Source: Micropruina sp.
GTDB lineage: Bacteria; Actinomycetota; Actinomycetes; Propionibacteriales; Propionibacteriaceae
Reading direction: 5' to 3'
NCBI GenBank assembly: GCA_016711205.1
Contig: JADJTM010000001.1
Location: 62,001 to 126,000, forward strand
Length of the DNA stretch: 64,000 bases
This document shows, one piece after another, positions 1 to 8,658 of this stretch (positions are counted from its first letter, which is position 1; each line of letters starts with the position of its first letter). The notes under the pieces were generated by a model, which was given only the letters and a program-made list of their open reading frames with translations, did not search any database and had not been told where the DNA came from. A program made the position numbers and the translations under genes.

Positions 1-84
1 AGCCACGGCTTTCTGGCTCGGCCCGAGCAGCCGCCGTTCGCCGCCGGCATCAGCGCCATGACCGGCTGGCTCGCGGGCAGCTGA
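1..84 (+). CDS. C-terminal end of an upstream protein, possibly an alpha/beta-hydrolase
   Basis: Only the last 27 codons are in the window, read in the first frame and ending at TGA 82-84. The visible residues (SHGFLARPEQPPF...GWLAGS) resemble the end of a dienelactone-hydrolase-like protein, where a conserved His-Gly-Phe lies near the C terminus, but this is too short to be sure. The stop overlaps the ATG of the next reading frame by one base (TGATG), so the two were probably translated together. Confidence 0.45.
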   Translation, partial: SHGFLARPEQPPFAAGISAMTGWLAGS

Positions 85-912
85 TGAGCGACCCCGCCCA
101 CCGGCTGGCGTTGTCGCTGGCCGCGCAGGTGACGGGGAAAGGAACCGTCCCCATTCCCGGTCGGCGACGGTAATGGGGACGGTTCCTTTCCCCGTCGCGA
201 GCCGATCGCCCGCCCCGAGCCGATCGCCGGCCGCGAGCTCCGGGGTGCGACAGGTAATGGGGACGGTTCCTTTCCCCGTCGCGAGCCGCTCGCCCGCCCC
301 GAGCTCCCGGATGCGACAGGTAATGGGGACGGTTCCTTTCCCCGTCGCGAGCCGCTCGCCCGCCCCGAGCTCCCGGATGCGGACGGGCTGCTGTTGCACC
401 ACACCTGCCCGACCTGCGCCTCAACCGAGCACGGGGTGCCCTACACCGTCGCGTCCGGACGGCGGGTGGCGCTCTCGCTCGCCCGAGCCGCCGGTGCGGT
501 CGCCGCCGCCGCGGCCCTGGACGCGGCCGTCGGCATCGACCTCGAAACTGTGGACGCCGCCGGCTTCGACGGTTTCGCCGCCGTCGCCCTGCACCCGGAC
601 GAACCCCAGCCGCGCGACGCACGGGCCGCGAGCCGGCTCTGGGTGCGCAAGGAGGCAGTGCTCAAGGCCCTGGGACAAGGGTTGCGGATCGACCCGCGCA
701 CCCTGCTGTTGTCGGCCGGGAATCAAACCGCCGATCAACCCGGTGATCAACCACGCGTGCTCGCCTGGCCCGACCCGCGCCCGCCGTCCGTGCTCGACCT
801 GCGCGACCTGGACGCCCCGGCCGGTTACGTGGCGGCGCTGGCCGTCATCGGCGGCAGGGGAGCGGAATACACCCACGCGGTGATCAGGCTCGACACATCG
901 GAGGTCGTATAG
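84..912 (+). pseudogene. 4'-phosphopantetheinyl transferase (Sfp type), 5' part interrupted by repeats
   Basis: The intact part, from a possible TTG at 394 to the stop at 912 (172 residues), carries the hallmarks of Sfp-type transferases: CPTCASTEHG, the Mg-binding GIDLE motif and WVRKEAVLKALGQG. Such enzymes move phosphopantetheine from CoA onto carrier domains. The family normally has about 60-70 more residues before the Cys-rich stretch. A plausible native start is ATG 84 (MSDPAHRLALSLAAQ), but that frame runs into a family A repeat and stops near 173, and the downstream part is in another frame. The gene therefore looks split by the repeat array at 131-346; if anything is made, it lacks the N terminus. 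The neighbouring Pls/PosA-like synthetase has a carrier domain and would be the natural substrate. Confidence 0.7.
131..346. repeat. Family A short-repeat array inside the PPTase gene
   Basis: One inverted copy (131-155) and three direct copies (171-196, 255-280, 321-346) of the core GGGGACGGTTCCTTT followed by CCCCGTC. The last two copies belong to a 66-bp tandem unit that also duplicates flanking sequence (GAGCCGCTCGCCCGCCCC). The same core recurs at 6123, 9347, 25364, 39321 and other places in this window. Confidence 0.9.
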
Positions 913-2120
913 CGCTGAGCGTGCGCCACGAACGCGGCCGTGGTCACCAACCCCCAGCGGTTCGCCGCCGTCCAGTCGCGCAGCATCGGAAAGAACGCCG
1001 CACCGAGCACCGCGCGCAAGGCATGCAGGGTGAGCGCCCCGCGCTTGTACACCCGGTCGTCGAACATCAGTTCGCGACCGGGATCGCCAAGCACCAGATC
1101 CTGTGGCAACACCGCCAGCCGACGGTGGTGCTCCTGCGCCCACGACTCGGCGCTGCGCCCGCCGGAGATCTCCGACCACAGCCACTCGCTGTAGCAGGCG
1201 AACCCCTCGTGCAGCCAGATGTCCGCCCAGGACGCCGCGGTCAGGCTGTTGCCGAACCACTGATGCGCCAGCTCGTGGGCGACCAGCCGTTCGTTCTGCC
1301 AACCGGCACCGGCGTGGTTGGCGCCGAAGGTCGACAGCGTCTGCGCCTCCAGGGGAATCTCCAGCTGGTCGGCGGTGATCACCGCCGAATACCGGTCGAA
1401 CGGGTAGGGCCCGAACAGCTCGCTGAACCTCGCCATCATCTCGTCCTGCCGCGCGAAGGCCGAGCCGACGCCCACCGCCAGCCCGCGCGGGTGGACGATC
1501 TCGACCGGGCCCGCCGGCGTGCTGACGTAGCGTCCGATGTGCAGCACCGCCAGGTAGGGCGCCATCGGCTGCGCCTGCAGGTAGCGCCAGGTGGTGCGTC
1601 CCGAGCGCTTCTCGCGGCCGGCCAACACGCCGTTGGCGATCACCCGGTAGCCGTCGGCGACCGTGATGGCGAAGCGGTAGGTGGCCTTGTCGTCCGGACG
1701 GTCGTTGCACGGAAACCAGGACGGCGCCCCGCACGGTTGCGCCGCCACGACCACCCCGTCGGTGAGTTCCTCCCAGCCCACCGGTCCGAACACGCTGGGC
1801 ATCGGCCTGGGCTTGCCGGCGTAGTCGATCTCGACGCTCAGCCGCTCACCGAGGGCGGCCGGCGCTGCCAGCACGATCCGCAGCTTGCTCTCGCGGTGGC
1901 TGAACCGGGCGGGCGGACGTCCGTTCACCTTGACCCGCGTGACGCTCAGCCCGGCCAGGTCGAGCACCACCCGGTCGAGCGGCTCGAGCGCCTCGATCGC
2001 CAGCACCGCCCGGGCGCTGAGGTGGTTGGTGGCGATCTTGTAGTCGAGGTCGAGGGCGTAGGAGCGCACGCCGAACCGGCGGTTCCCGTGTCCGGGAACG
2101 TAGGGGTCGGCAGCAGGCAT
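825..2120 (-). CDS. M1-family zinc metallopeptidase (aminopeptidase N-like)
   Basis: A 431-residue protein with the gluzincin signature HELAHQ (residues 282-287) and the third zinc ligand Glu305 in LHEGF, exactly the HExxH-x18-E spacing of M1 peptidases. An N-terminal beta-rich domain precedes it. The family usually cleaves N-terminal residues from peptides. The start is ATG 2120, because its A is shared with the TGA of the upstream synthetase gene (TGATG), giving translational coupling. The short length matches the small actinobacterial M1 proteins without the C-terminal HEAT-like domain. The 3' end overlaps the convergent PPTase by about 88 bases. Placement behind a Pls/PosA-like gene suggests a role in trimming or degrading the product (inference). 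Confidence 0.88.
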   Translation of the reverse strand: MPAADPYVPGHGNRRFGVRSYALDLDYKIATNHLSARAVLAIEALEPLDRVVLDLAGLSVTRVKVNGRPPARFSHRESKLRIVLAAPAALGERLSVEIDYAGKPRPMPSVFGPVGWEELTDGVVVAAQPCGAPSWFPCNDRPDDKATYRFAITVADGYRVIANGVLAGREKRSGRTTWRYLQAQPMAPYLAVLHIGRYVSTPAGPVEIVHPRGLAVGVGSAFARQDEMMARFSELFGPYPFDRYSAVITADQLEIPLEAQTLSTFGANHAGAGWQNERLVAHELAHQWFGNSLTAASWADIWLHEGFACYSEWLWSEISGGRSAESWAQEHHRRLAVLPQDLVLGDPGRELMFDDRVYKRGALTLHALRAVLGAAFFPMLRDWTAANRWGLVTTAAFVAHAQRYTTSDVSSLITAWVYSAPLPPMTASAAT

Positions 2121-5100
2121 CAGGTCTCCGTGGTCGGCTCGTCCGCCGGCCACGGGGCAATCGGGTTGCCGATCCATCGTGTCTTGTCAGGTACGGATTC
2201 ACCGCGCATGACCAGCGATACCGGCCCGATCGTAGCGTGTCGGCCGATGGTGGCGGCGGGCAGAATGACGCTGTTCGGCCCGAGCGTCGCGCCGGCCCGC
2301 AGGGTGACGGTGTCCATGCTGAGCACCCGGTCGTGAAACAGGTGGGTCTGCACCACGCAGCCCCGGTTCACCGTGACGCCGGCCCGCAGGTCGATCAGGT
2401 CCGATTCGGGTAGCCAGTAGGTTTCGCACCACACTCCCTGGCCCACCGTGGCGCCCATCGTGCGCAGCCACGCGTTCAGCGCGGGCGTACCCATGGTGGG
2501 GTGCGCGAACCACGGCGCGGCCAGCAGCTCGACGAACATGTCGGCCAGCTCGTTGCGCCACACCAGCGAACTCCACAACGGATGATCGCAGGCCCGTAGC
2601 CGGCCCAGCAGTACCCATTTGGCCACGGACGCCGCCGCCGCCGCCAACACCCCGCCGATACCCAGTACCACCCCGGACGCGAGCCCCGCCAGCAACCAGC
2701 TCACCTGCGCCAGGCTGATCAGCGCCGCCACGCAGACCGTGGTGAGCGTGACCAGGGTGATCGGGGCCAGCACCCGGCACAACTCGACCAGGGCCCGGGC
2801 CACCCTCAGCCGGGTCGCGGGCGCGTAGGTGCGCGAATCGTCCACCGTGCCCGCGGTTCGGCGCAGCTTGGTGGGTGGCGAGCCGATCCAGGACGTGCCG
2901 CGCTTGGCCATCCGCCGCGCCGGCGCCGCCGACAGCACGGCCACCAGGCCGCCCTTGGGCACCTTGCGTCCGGGTGCGGCCATGCCTGAATTGCCGACGA
3001 AGGCGTGCTTGCCGATCCTGACCTCTTCGATGCGCAGCCAGCCGCCGCCCAGCTCGTAGCCGCCGATCAGGGTGTCGTCGGCCAGAAAGGCGCCGTCGGC
3101 CACGGTGACCAGCTTCGGGATCATCAACACCGTGGACGCTTCCACGTCCTTGCCGATGGTGGCGCCCAGCGAGCGCAGCCAGGCCGGGGTCGCGAAGCTC
3201 GCGTACAGCGGGAACAGCCAGGTGCGGGCCTCGTCCAGCACCCGGATCGTCGACCACGCCTGCCACGAGTTGCGGGACTGGACGGGGTGCGGGCCGGGTT
3301 TCAGCCCCACCGCCATCAAGCGCACCAGCACCCAGACCAGCAGCGTCAGCACCCCGTAGCCGACGATCGTGGCCGGCGCCAGCCAGGGCAGCGCGACCCA
3401 CAGGGCGTGGCCGAGGCCGGTGCTGGTGCGCAGCGCCGGCCACAGCACGGCGAACCCGGCCAGCGCCGCCAACATCGGCAATCCGGCGATCAGCAGCCCC
3501 ATCGCGGCGTAGCCGGCCAGCCAGGCCGGCTGGTTGCCCGGACGCTGCGGCCACGGGCCGCGGGCCCGGTCGTGCACCATGACCGCGGGCGAACCCGACC
3601 AGTACTCGCCCGCACCGACCGCACCGAAAACGGACGATCCGGGCGCGACCTCGGCACCCGCCCCCACCTCGGCGCCGGGACATAAGGTGCTCCGGGCGCC
3701 GACGCGGGCACCCGCACCGACCCGGATCTCGCCGATGATCAACTGCCCGCCGTCCAGCCAGTGGCCGGCCAGGTCGACTTCGGGTTCGATCGAGCAACCC
3801 TCGCCCAGTCGCAGCAGGCCGGTGACCGGCGGGGCACTGTGCAGGTCGACGTGCGGTTCGACGGTGGCTCCGAGCAGGGTGGCGTACCAGCGCAGCAAGA
3901 CCGCCCCCGCGATGGATTCACTGCCCATCTCGTCGGCGAAGCGTTCCGCGAGCCACAACCGCAGGTGCACCTTGCCGCCGCGGGGGTAGCTGCCGGGACC
4001 GATGCCGGCCAGGATCAGCCGCACGCCCAGGGCGGTGACCAGCATGCGTCCGGGGGTGACGATCAGGAAGAGCGCACCGAGCAGGATCCACCACCAGGAC
4101 AGGGTGGGCAGCCAGGCCAGGCCCGCGGCGTGCGCCAGGTTGCAGGCGGCGGCCGTCCAGATGGCCCAGCGCAGGCCGGCGATGGTGCGCAGCGGCAGCA
4201 GGGCCAGCAGCTGGCCCCGCTGGGTTTTCGGCGGCACCGGCAGCACGTTCGCGTTGAGCTGCGACGCGGGGGCGGCCATCTCGTCCAGATGGTCGGCCAT
4301 CGCGGCCAGCCGCGGGTGGTCGTAGATGTCGGCGACGGTCACCTCGGGGTGAGTGCGGCGCAGCAGCGACACCATCTGCGCCGCGGTCAGCGACCCACCG
4401 CCCAGGTCGAAGAAGTCGGCCTCCAGCGAACCGATCCGGGCGCCGAGCACCGCCTCCCAGTGGTCGCGGACCATCGCCCGGGTGCCGCTCAGCTGCAGTT
4501 CGGACGCGCCGTCGCCCGCGTCCGGCAAGGGCCAGGGCAGGGCGTCGCGGTCGATCTTGCCCGAGGTGCGGGTGGGCAGTTCGGGCACCACGGCGAGCCG
4601 CGGCACCAGGGGAGCGGGCAGCCGCTTGCGCAGCAGGGACAGCGCGGCGTGCGGGTCGAAGCCGTCGTCCACGGCCAGGTAGCCGACCAGCAGCTGGCTG
4701 CCCGAACCCGTGCGGCGGACCGCCGCCGCCGCGCCATTGACCAGCGGCAGGTCGAGCAAAGCGTTGTCGATCTCGCCCAGCTCGATGCGTCGTCCGCCCA
4801 CCTTCACCTGATCGTCCGCGCGACCGACGAACAACAACCCCTCGGCGTCGTTCACCACCAGATCGCCGGAGCGGTAGGCGCGGGCCCAGCCCAGCGAGGG
4901 CAGCGGACCGTACTTCTCGGCGTCCTTGGCCGGGTCGAGATAGCGGGCCAGGCCGACCCCGCCGATGATCAACTCGCCGGTCTCGCCCGGCGCAACGGGG
5001 TGGCCGGCGGGGTCGACGACGGCCAGATCCCAGCCGTCCAGGGGCAGGCCGATGCGGATCGGCGGCGCACCGGTCAGCTTCGCGCCGCAGGCGACCACGG

Positions 5101-5974
5101 TGGCCTCGGTCGGGCCGTAGGTGTTCCAGACCTCGCGCGCCGGCGCCACCAGCCGCACGGCAAGATCGGGCGGCACCGCCTCGCCGCCCAGAATCAGCAG
5201 CCGTACCCGGCGCAACGCCTCGGCCGGCCACAGCGACACCAGCGTGGGGACGGTGCTGACCACGGTGATCCGGTTGGCCAGCAGCCAGGGGCCCAGATCC
5301 ATGCCCGAGCGCACCAGCGATCGGGGCGCCGGCACCAGGCAGGCACCGTAGCGCCAGGCCAGCCACATCTCTTCGCAGGAGGCGTCGAAAGCGACCGACA
5401 GCCCGGCCATCACCCGGTCGCCCGTGCCCAGCGGTGCGTCGGCGAGGAAGACCCGGGCCTCGGCGTCCACGAAGGCGGCCGCGCTGCGGTGGGTGACCGC
5501 GACGCCCTTGGGTTTGCCGGTCGAACCCGAGGTGAAGATCACCCAGGCGTCGTCGTCCGGGGTGGGATCGGTGCGTTCCCGAGCAGGCCGCGCCGGGCCG
5601 CGCATGGTGATCTCGAGGTTGTTCCTGATCACCGCGCGGGCCTCGGCCTCGTCGAACACGGTGCGGGCGCGCTCGGCCGGATCGTCGGCGTCGACCGGAA
5701 CGTAGGCCGCCCCGGCGAGCAGCACGCCCATGATCGCCACGTACAGGTCGGTGGTGCCGGACGCGATCCGTACCCCGACCTTGTCGCCGGGGCCGATACC
5801 GGCCCCGGCCAACTCGTCGGCGAGTTCGTCCGCAGCGTCGGCGAACTCGTCGTAGGTCAGCACGATGGCGCCGTTGTCGATCGCCTCATCGTCGGCGCAT
5901 TCGCCGACGGTCTCGCGAAAGATGTCGACCAGCGTGCGGGCGGGCGGTGCCAGGTTGCTGCGCAACAGGCTCAC
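2120..5974 (-). CDS. Pls/PosA-family single-module peptide synthetase (A-T-membrane)
   Basis: About 1284 residues. An adenylation domain comes first (A3 motif IFTSGSTGKPKG, A5 NTYGPTEATV, A8 YRSGDLV), then a carrier domain with the phosphopantetheine Ser in DLGGGSL, then several hydrophobic spans alternating with left-handed beta-helix hexapeptide-like repeats. This is the architecture of epsilon-poly-lysine synthetase Pls and its relatives, which make isopeptide homopolymers at the membrane. A hand-read specificity code (D, A, E, S, I, G, T, V, V plus the invariant Lys) is like those for lysine or other basic residues. GTG 5974 is preferred as start because GAGGAG lies 6 nt upstream; a TTG at 6049 is in frame but has no such site. 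The gene is coupled to the M1 peptidase downstream. Confidence 0.85.
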   Translation of the reverse strand: MSLLRSNLAPPARTLVDIFRETVGECADDEAIDNGAIVLTYDEFADAADELADELAGAGIGPGDKVGVRIASGTTDLYVAIMGVLLAGAAYVPVDADDPAERARTVFDEAEARAVIRNNLEITMRGPARPARERTDPTPDDDAWVIFTSGSTGKPKGVAVTHRSAAAFVDAEARVFLADAPLGTGDRVMAGLSVAFDASCEEMWLAWRYGACLVPAPRSLVRSGMDLGPWLLANRITVVSTVPTLVSLWPAEALRRVRLLILGGEAVPPDLAVRLVAPAREVWNTYGPTEATVVACGAKLTGAPPIRIGLPLDGWDLAVVDPAGHPVAPGETGELIIGGVGLARYLDPAKDAEKYGPLPSLGWARAYRSGDLVVNDAEGLLFVGRADDQVKVGGRRIELGEIDNALLDLPLVNGAAAAVRRTGSGSQLLVGYLAVDDGFDPHAALSLLRKRLPAPLVPRLAVVPELPTRTSGKIDRDALPWPLPDAGDGASELQLSGTRAMVRDHWEAVLGARIGSLEADFFDLGGGSLTAAQMVSLLRRTHPEVTVADIYDHPRLAAMADHLDEMAAPASQLNANVLPVPPKTQRGQLLALLPLRTIAGLRWAIWTAAACNLAHAAGLAWLPTLSWWWILLGALFLIVTPGRMLVTALGVRLILAGIGPGSYPRGGKVHLRLWLAERFADEMGSESIAGAVLLRWYATLLGATVEPHVDLHSAPPVTGLLRLGEGCSIEPEVDLAGHWLDGGQLIIGEIRVGAGARVGARSTLCPGAEVGAGAEVAPGSSVFGAVGAGEYWSGSPAVMVHDRARGPWPQRPGNQPAWLAGYAAMGLLIAGLPMLAALAGFAVLWPALRTSTGLGHALWVALPWLAPATIVGYGVLTLLVWVLVRLMAVGLKPGPHPVQSRNSWQAWSTIRVLDEARTWLFPLYASFATPAWLRSLGATIGKDVEASTVLMIPKLVTVADGAFLADDTLIGGYELGGGWLRIEEVRIGKHAFVGNSGMAAPGRKVPKGGLVAVLSAAPARRMAKRGTSWIGSPPTKLRRTAGTVDDSRTYAPATRLRVARALVELCRVLAPITLVTLTTVCVAALISLAQVSWLLAGLASGVVLGIGGVLAAAAASVAKWVLLGRLRACDHPLWSSLVWRNELADMFVELLAAPWFAHPTMGTPALNAWLRTMGATVGQGVWCETYWLPESDLIDLRAGVTVNRGCVVQTHLFHDRVLSMDTVTLRAGATLGPNSVILPAATIGRHATIGPVSLVMRGESVPDKTRWIGNPIAPWPADEPTTET

Positions 5975-6122
5975 AACGGGCTCCTCGAGCGGAGGCAGGG
6001 CGGCGGGGCCGTCCGGTGGTGGGTCTGCATTATGCCGCCGCCGGACCAACGCAGGGTGAACGATCTTGCGGGGCTATCGGTTTGCGACCGATCGGCGTAG
6101 CCTTGGCTCTCGTTGCGACCGG

Positions 6123-6148
6123 TATTGGGGACGGTTCCTTTTCCTGTC
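6123..6148 (+). repeat. Family A repeat, single copy
   Basis: TATTGGGGACGGTTCCTTTT followed by CCTGTC lies between the divergent synthetase and kinase genes, upstream of the short frame at 6181. Confidence 0.8.
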
Positions 6149-6180
6149 GCCGCAGTCGGTTCGATGAAGGGAGGCGTGTC

Positions 6181-6240
6181 ATGTCCATCGCTGTCATGGA
6201 CGCGCCCGCGTCCCCACTCATCGAGGTCCGCATTCACTGA
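6181..6240 (+). CDS. Possible 19-residue leader peptide upstream of the RIO1 kinase
   Basis: ATG 6181 is preceded by a good Shine-Dalgarno (GGGAGG, about 6 nt away) and reads MSIAVMDAPASPLIEVRIH to TGA 6238-6240. It ends 51 nt before the kinase start. No function is recognised. The strong ribosome site is the only support; it could be a regulatory upstream frame or chance. Confidence 0.35.
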   Translation: MSIAVMDAPASPLIEVRIH

Positions 6241-6291
6241 CACACCGGCCGTCCGGCCGCCAGCGGGCCTCCTCTGCACAGGAGAAACCGC

Positions 6292-7152
6292 TTGTCATCA
6301 CAAGAAGACGCACCCGTCGACTGGGCTGCGCTGCGCTATACCGCCTTGTCCGAAGAGCTGGACGAGGATCAACGCTGGACGACCTGGCGAACGGTCGACC
6401 GCTCGTCCCGCGGCCCGGAACCGTGGCCGCGGTGGCTGGTCACCTCCCAGGGCGCGCTCGACACCGAACTCGGCCTGCTCAAGACCGGCAAGGAGGCCGA
6501 CGTGTTCCTGCTGGAGCGGGCCGTGCCGGGCGCCGAGTCGTGCCTGCTGGCGGCCAAGCGGTACCGAACAGCCGAGCACCGGCTGTTTCACCGGGCGTCC
6601 AGTTACACCGAGGGCCGACGCGGTCGTGACAGCCGCGAGAACCGGGCCGTCCGGCTGAAATCGGGCTTCGGTCGTCAGATCGAGGCGAGCCGCTGGTCGC
6701 AGGCCGAGTTCGCCACCCTCAAACGGCTGTGGACGGCGGGGATCCGGGTGCCGTACCCCGTGCAGGTCGACGGGGGAGAGGTGCTGATGGAGTTCATCGG
6801 CGAGGGACGCGGCGGCCGCACGGCCGCGCCCCGGCTGGCGCAGTGCGACCCCGACCCCGACCAGCTGCGCTGGCTGTGGGCGCAGGTCGTCGAGGGGCTG
6901 ATCCGGTTCGGGGCCCTGCAACTGGTGCACGGCGACCTCAGCCCGTTCAACGTGCTGGTGCGCGGCATGGACGGCGCCGAGCCCGAGTTGGTGATCATCG
7001 ACGTGCCGCAGGTGCTCGACCTGGTCAGCAACCCCAACGGGGTCGACTTTCTGCATCGGGACTGCCGCACGATGGCGGAATGGTTCGTCCGCAGGGGCCT
7101 GCAGGTCGACGCGGAGGTGTTGTTGGCCGAGGTGCTCTCGGCGGCCTGGTGA
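6292..7152 (+). CDS. RIO1-family serine/threonine kinase
   Basis: A 286-residue protein with the RIO-type ATP loop (LLKTGKEADVFL, about residues 62-73), the catalytic HGDLSPFNVLV and the metal-binding IIDVPQ in place of DFG. RIO kinases in archaea and eukaryotes act in small-subunit ribosome maturation; bacterial members are poorly characterised. The start is TTG 6292, with AGGAG 7 nt upstream; no better-placed start was seen. The 3' end runs straight into an abnormal poly-G tract, so the last codons deserve checking, although AEVLSAAW is a plausible end. Confidence 0.85.
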   Translation: MSSQEDAPVDWAALRYTALSEELDEDQRWTTWRTVDRSSRGPEPWPRWLVTSQGALDTELGLLKTGKEADVFLLERAVPGAESCLLAAKRYRTAEHRLFHRASSYTEGRRGRDSRENRAVRLKSGFGRQIEASRWSQAEFATLKRLWTAGIRVPYPVQVDGGEVLMEFIGEGRGGRTAAPRLAQCDPDPDQLRWLWAQVVEGLIRFGALQLVHGDLSPFNVLVRGMDGAEPELVIIDVPQVLDLVSNPNGVDFLHRDCRTMAEWFVRRGLQVDAEVLLAEVLSAAW

Positions 7153-7270
7153 GGGGGGGGGGTGGGGGGGGGTGGGGTTTTTTGGGAGCGGGGGGGGGGG
7201 GGGGCTGGGGGGTGGGGGGGTGGGGGGGGGGGGTTTTGGGTTTGGGTTTTGGGTTTGGGTTTCTTTTTTG
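7153..7270. repeat. Extreme poly-G / GGGTTT low-complexity tract
   Basis: Runs of up to about 15 G separated by single T, A or C, then alternating GGGTTT/GGGTTTT units, immediately after the kinase stop. Nothing else in the window has this composition. It may be a genuine G-quadruplex-forming tract or an assembly or sequencing artefact; the sequence alone cannot decide. Confidence 0.8.
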
Positions 7271-7284
7271 GCTGGAAAGCCAGT

Positions 7285-7320
7285 GTTGATCCGACCCCCG
7301 TCTGCGGTGGTCGGATCAAC
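7285..7320 (+). terminator. Hairpin between the RIO1 kinase and purC
   Basis: A perfect 11-bp stem, GTTGATCCGAC pairing with GTCGGATCAAC around a 14-nt loop, lies 45 nt before the purC start. A shorter stem (TGGCT/AGCCA) sits just before it. No U tract follows, so it may be a terminator for the kinase gene or a leader structure for purC. Confidence 0.45.
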
Positions 7321-7365
7321 ATCATCTTTGCGGACTCGAGCAGACACCTGCCTAAACTGACGTGG

Positions 7366-8229
7366 GTGACCGATTTCGCACTCGACCTGCCGCTGATCCA
7401 CGCCGGAAAGGTGCGCCGCCTCTACGCGCTGCCCGACGGCACCATTCTGATGGTGGCAACGGACGCGATCTCGGCCTTCGACCACGTGCTGGCGACCCCG
7501 ATTCCCGACAAGGGCGCCATTCTCAACCAGCTGTCGCTGTGGTGGTTCGAGCAGCTCCCCGACGTGCCGAACCATGTGGTGAGCACGGACGTGCCACCTG
7601 CAGTCCGGGGTCGGGCCGTGATCGCCGAGCCGTTGCAGATGGTGCCGGTGGAGTGCGTCGCCCGCGGCTACCTGACCGGGTCCGCGTGGGCGGAGTATCA
7701 GCAGTCGGGCACAGTGTGCGGCATTGCGCTGCCCGACGGCCTGCTGGACGGTTCGCGCCTGCCCGAACCGATCTTCACCCCGGCGATCAAGGCGCCCCTG
7801 GGCGAGCACGACCAGAACGTCGACTTCGCCACCATCGTCGCTCTGCACGGCGAAGAACTCGCCACCCAACTGCGTGACCTCACCCTGGCGATCTACGCCC
7901 GGGCCGAGGCGATCGCACGCGACCGCGGCATCATTCTGGCCGACACCAAGTTCGAGTTCGGACGTCGCCCGGACGGCACCCTCGTGCTGGCGGACGAGGT
8001 GCTGACCCCCGACTCGTCCCGGTTCTGGGACGCGGACGCCTGGCGCCCCGGCGGCCCGCTGCCGTCGTTCGACAAACAGTTCGTGCGCGACTGGCTGATC
8101 CACGAATCCGGCTGGGACAAGGCCTCCGACGCACCCCCACCGCCCTTGCCCGCCGAGATCGTGGCCGCCACCCGTGCCAAGTACGTGGAGGCGTACGAGA
8201 AGTTGACCGGACGCAGCTTCGTCGCCTGA
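7366..8229 (+). CDS. purC: Phosphoribosylaminoimidazole-succinocarboxamide synthase (SAICAR synthetase)
   Basis: A 287-residue protein, the usual length. It catalyses ATP-dependent joining of aspartate to CAIR in purine synthesis. Family motifs are clear: GKVRRLYAL at the N terminus, ATDAISAFDHVL, ECVARGYLTGSAW, and LADTKFEFG near the C-terminal third. GTG 7366 is chosen because it places VTDFALDLPLIHAGKVR at the N terminus, as in homologues; upstream in-frame codons run into the poly-G tract. It stands as a single gene; the rest of the pathway follows downstream. Confidence 0.96.
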   Translation: MTDFALDLPLIHAGKVRRLYALPDGTILMVATDAISAFDHVLATPIPDKGAILNQLSLWWFEQLPDVPNHVVSTDVPPAVRGRAVIAEPLQMVPVECVARGYLTGSAWAEYQQSGTVCGIALPDGLLDGSRLPEPIFTPAIKAPLGEHDQNVDFATIVALHGEELATQLRDLTLAIYARAEAIARDRGIILADTKFEFGRRPDGTLVLADEVLTPDSSRFWDADAWRPGGPLPSFDKQFVRDWLIHESGWDKASDAPPPPLPAEIVAATRAKYVEAYEKLTGRSFVA

Positions 8230-8415
8230 CGCGAGCGGGTCGTGGCTGTGTCCCGGCCCCCGGGAGAAAGGGAGGTCAGGCCCGGGCCCGCCCCGCCACC
8301 ACCTCGTGGCCCTCGGCGCCACCCGTTCTTCTCCACCCGGTTGACGGCTCCGCCACGACCCCTGTCGCGGTGAGAGCGTCCGAGCCACCTCGTTCGCGCC
8401 GATAGGATGCCGCTC

Positions 8416-8658
8416 ATGGCGCGCGTGATCGTGGATGTGATGCCCAAGCCCGAGATTCTCGACCCTCAGGGCAAGGCCGTGACCGGGGCGCTCAAGCGCC
8501 TCGGCTTCGAAGGTCTCACGGTGCGGCAGGGCAAGCGGTTCGAGGTGGACGTCGAGGGCGAGCTGACCGATGAACGGCTCGGCCAGGTGCGCGAGGCGGC
8601 CGAGAAGCTGCTGGCCAACACCGTGATCGAGGCGTTCGACGTGCGGGTCGAGCAGTGA
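8416..8658 (+). CDS. purS: Phosphoribosylformylglycinamidine synthase subunit PurS
   Basis: Eighty residues, the standard PurS size, beginning MARVIVDVMPKPEILDPQGK. PurS bridges PurQ and PurL in the FGAM synthetase complex of Gram-positive-type organisms. ATG 8416 is preferred over ATG 8407 because an AGGA lies 8 nt before it and the N terminus matches the family. Its stop overlaps the GTG of purQ (GTGA), so the two are coupled. Confidence 0.96.
   Translation: MARVIVDVMPKPEILDPQGKAVTGALKRLGFEGLTVRQGKRFEVDVEGELTDERLGQVREAAEKLLANTVIEAFDVRVEQ

Noticed and set aside
131..390. Regular repeats resembling a CRISPR array
   Set aside because: Only the 66-bp tandem copies are regular, the 'spacers' are themselves repeats of flanking sequence, copies occur in both orientations, and there are no cas genes.
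173..883. Long frame starting MGTVPFPVASRSPAP
   Set aside because: It is the translation of the family A repeats followed by a wrong-frame reading of the PPTase; the Arg/Ser/Pro-rich composition is typical of shadow frames in GC-rich DNA.
3761..6100. A 779-codon frame on the plus strand opposite the synthetase
   Set aside because: It is antisense to a well-supported gene, rich in Gly/Arg/Gln/His, with no recognisable motif; a GC-bias artefact.
6298..8388. A 696-codon minus-strand frame across the RIO1 kinase and purC
   Set aside because: It spans the poly-G tract as poly-Pro and lies opposite two clear genes.
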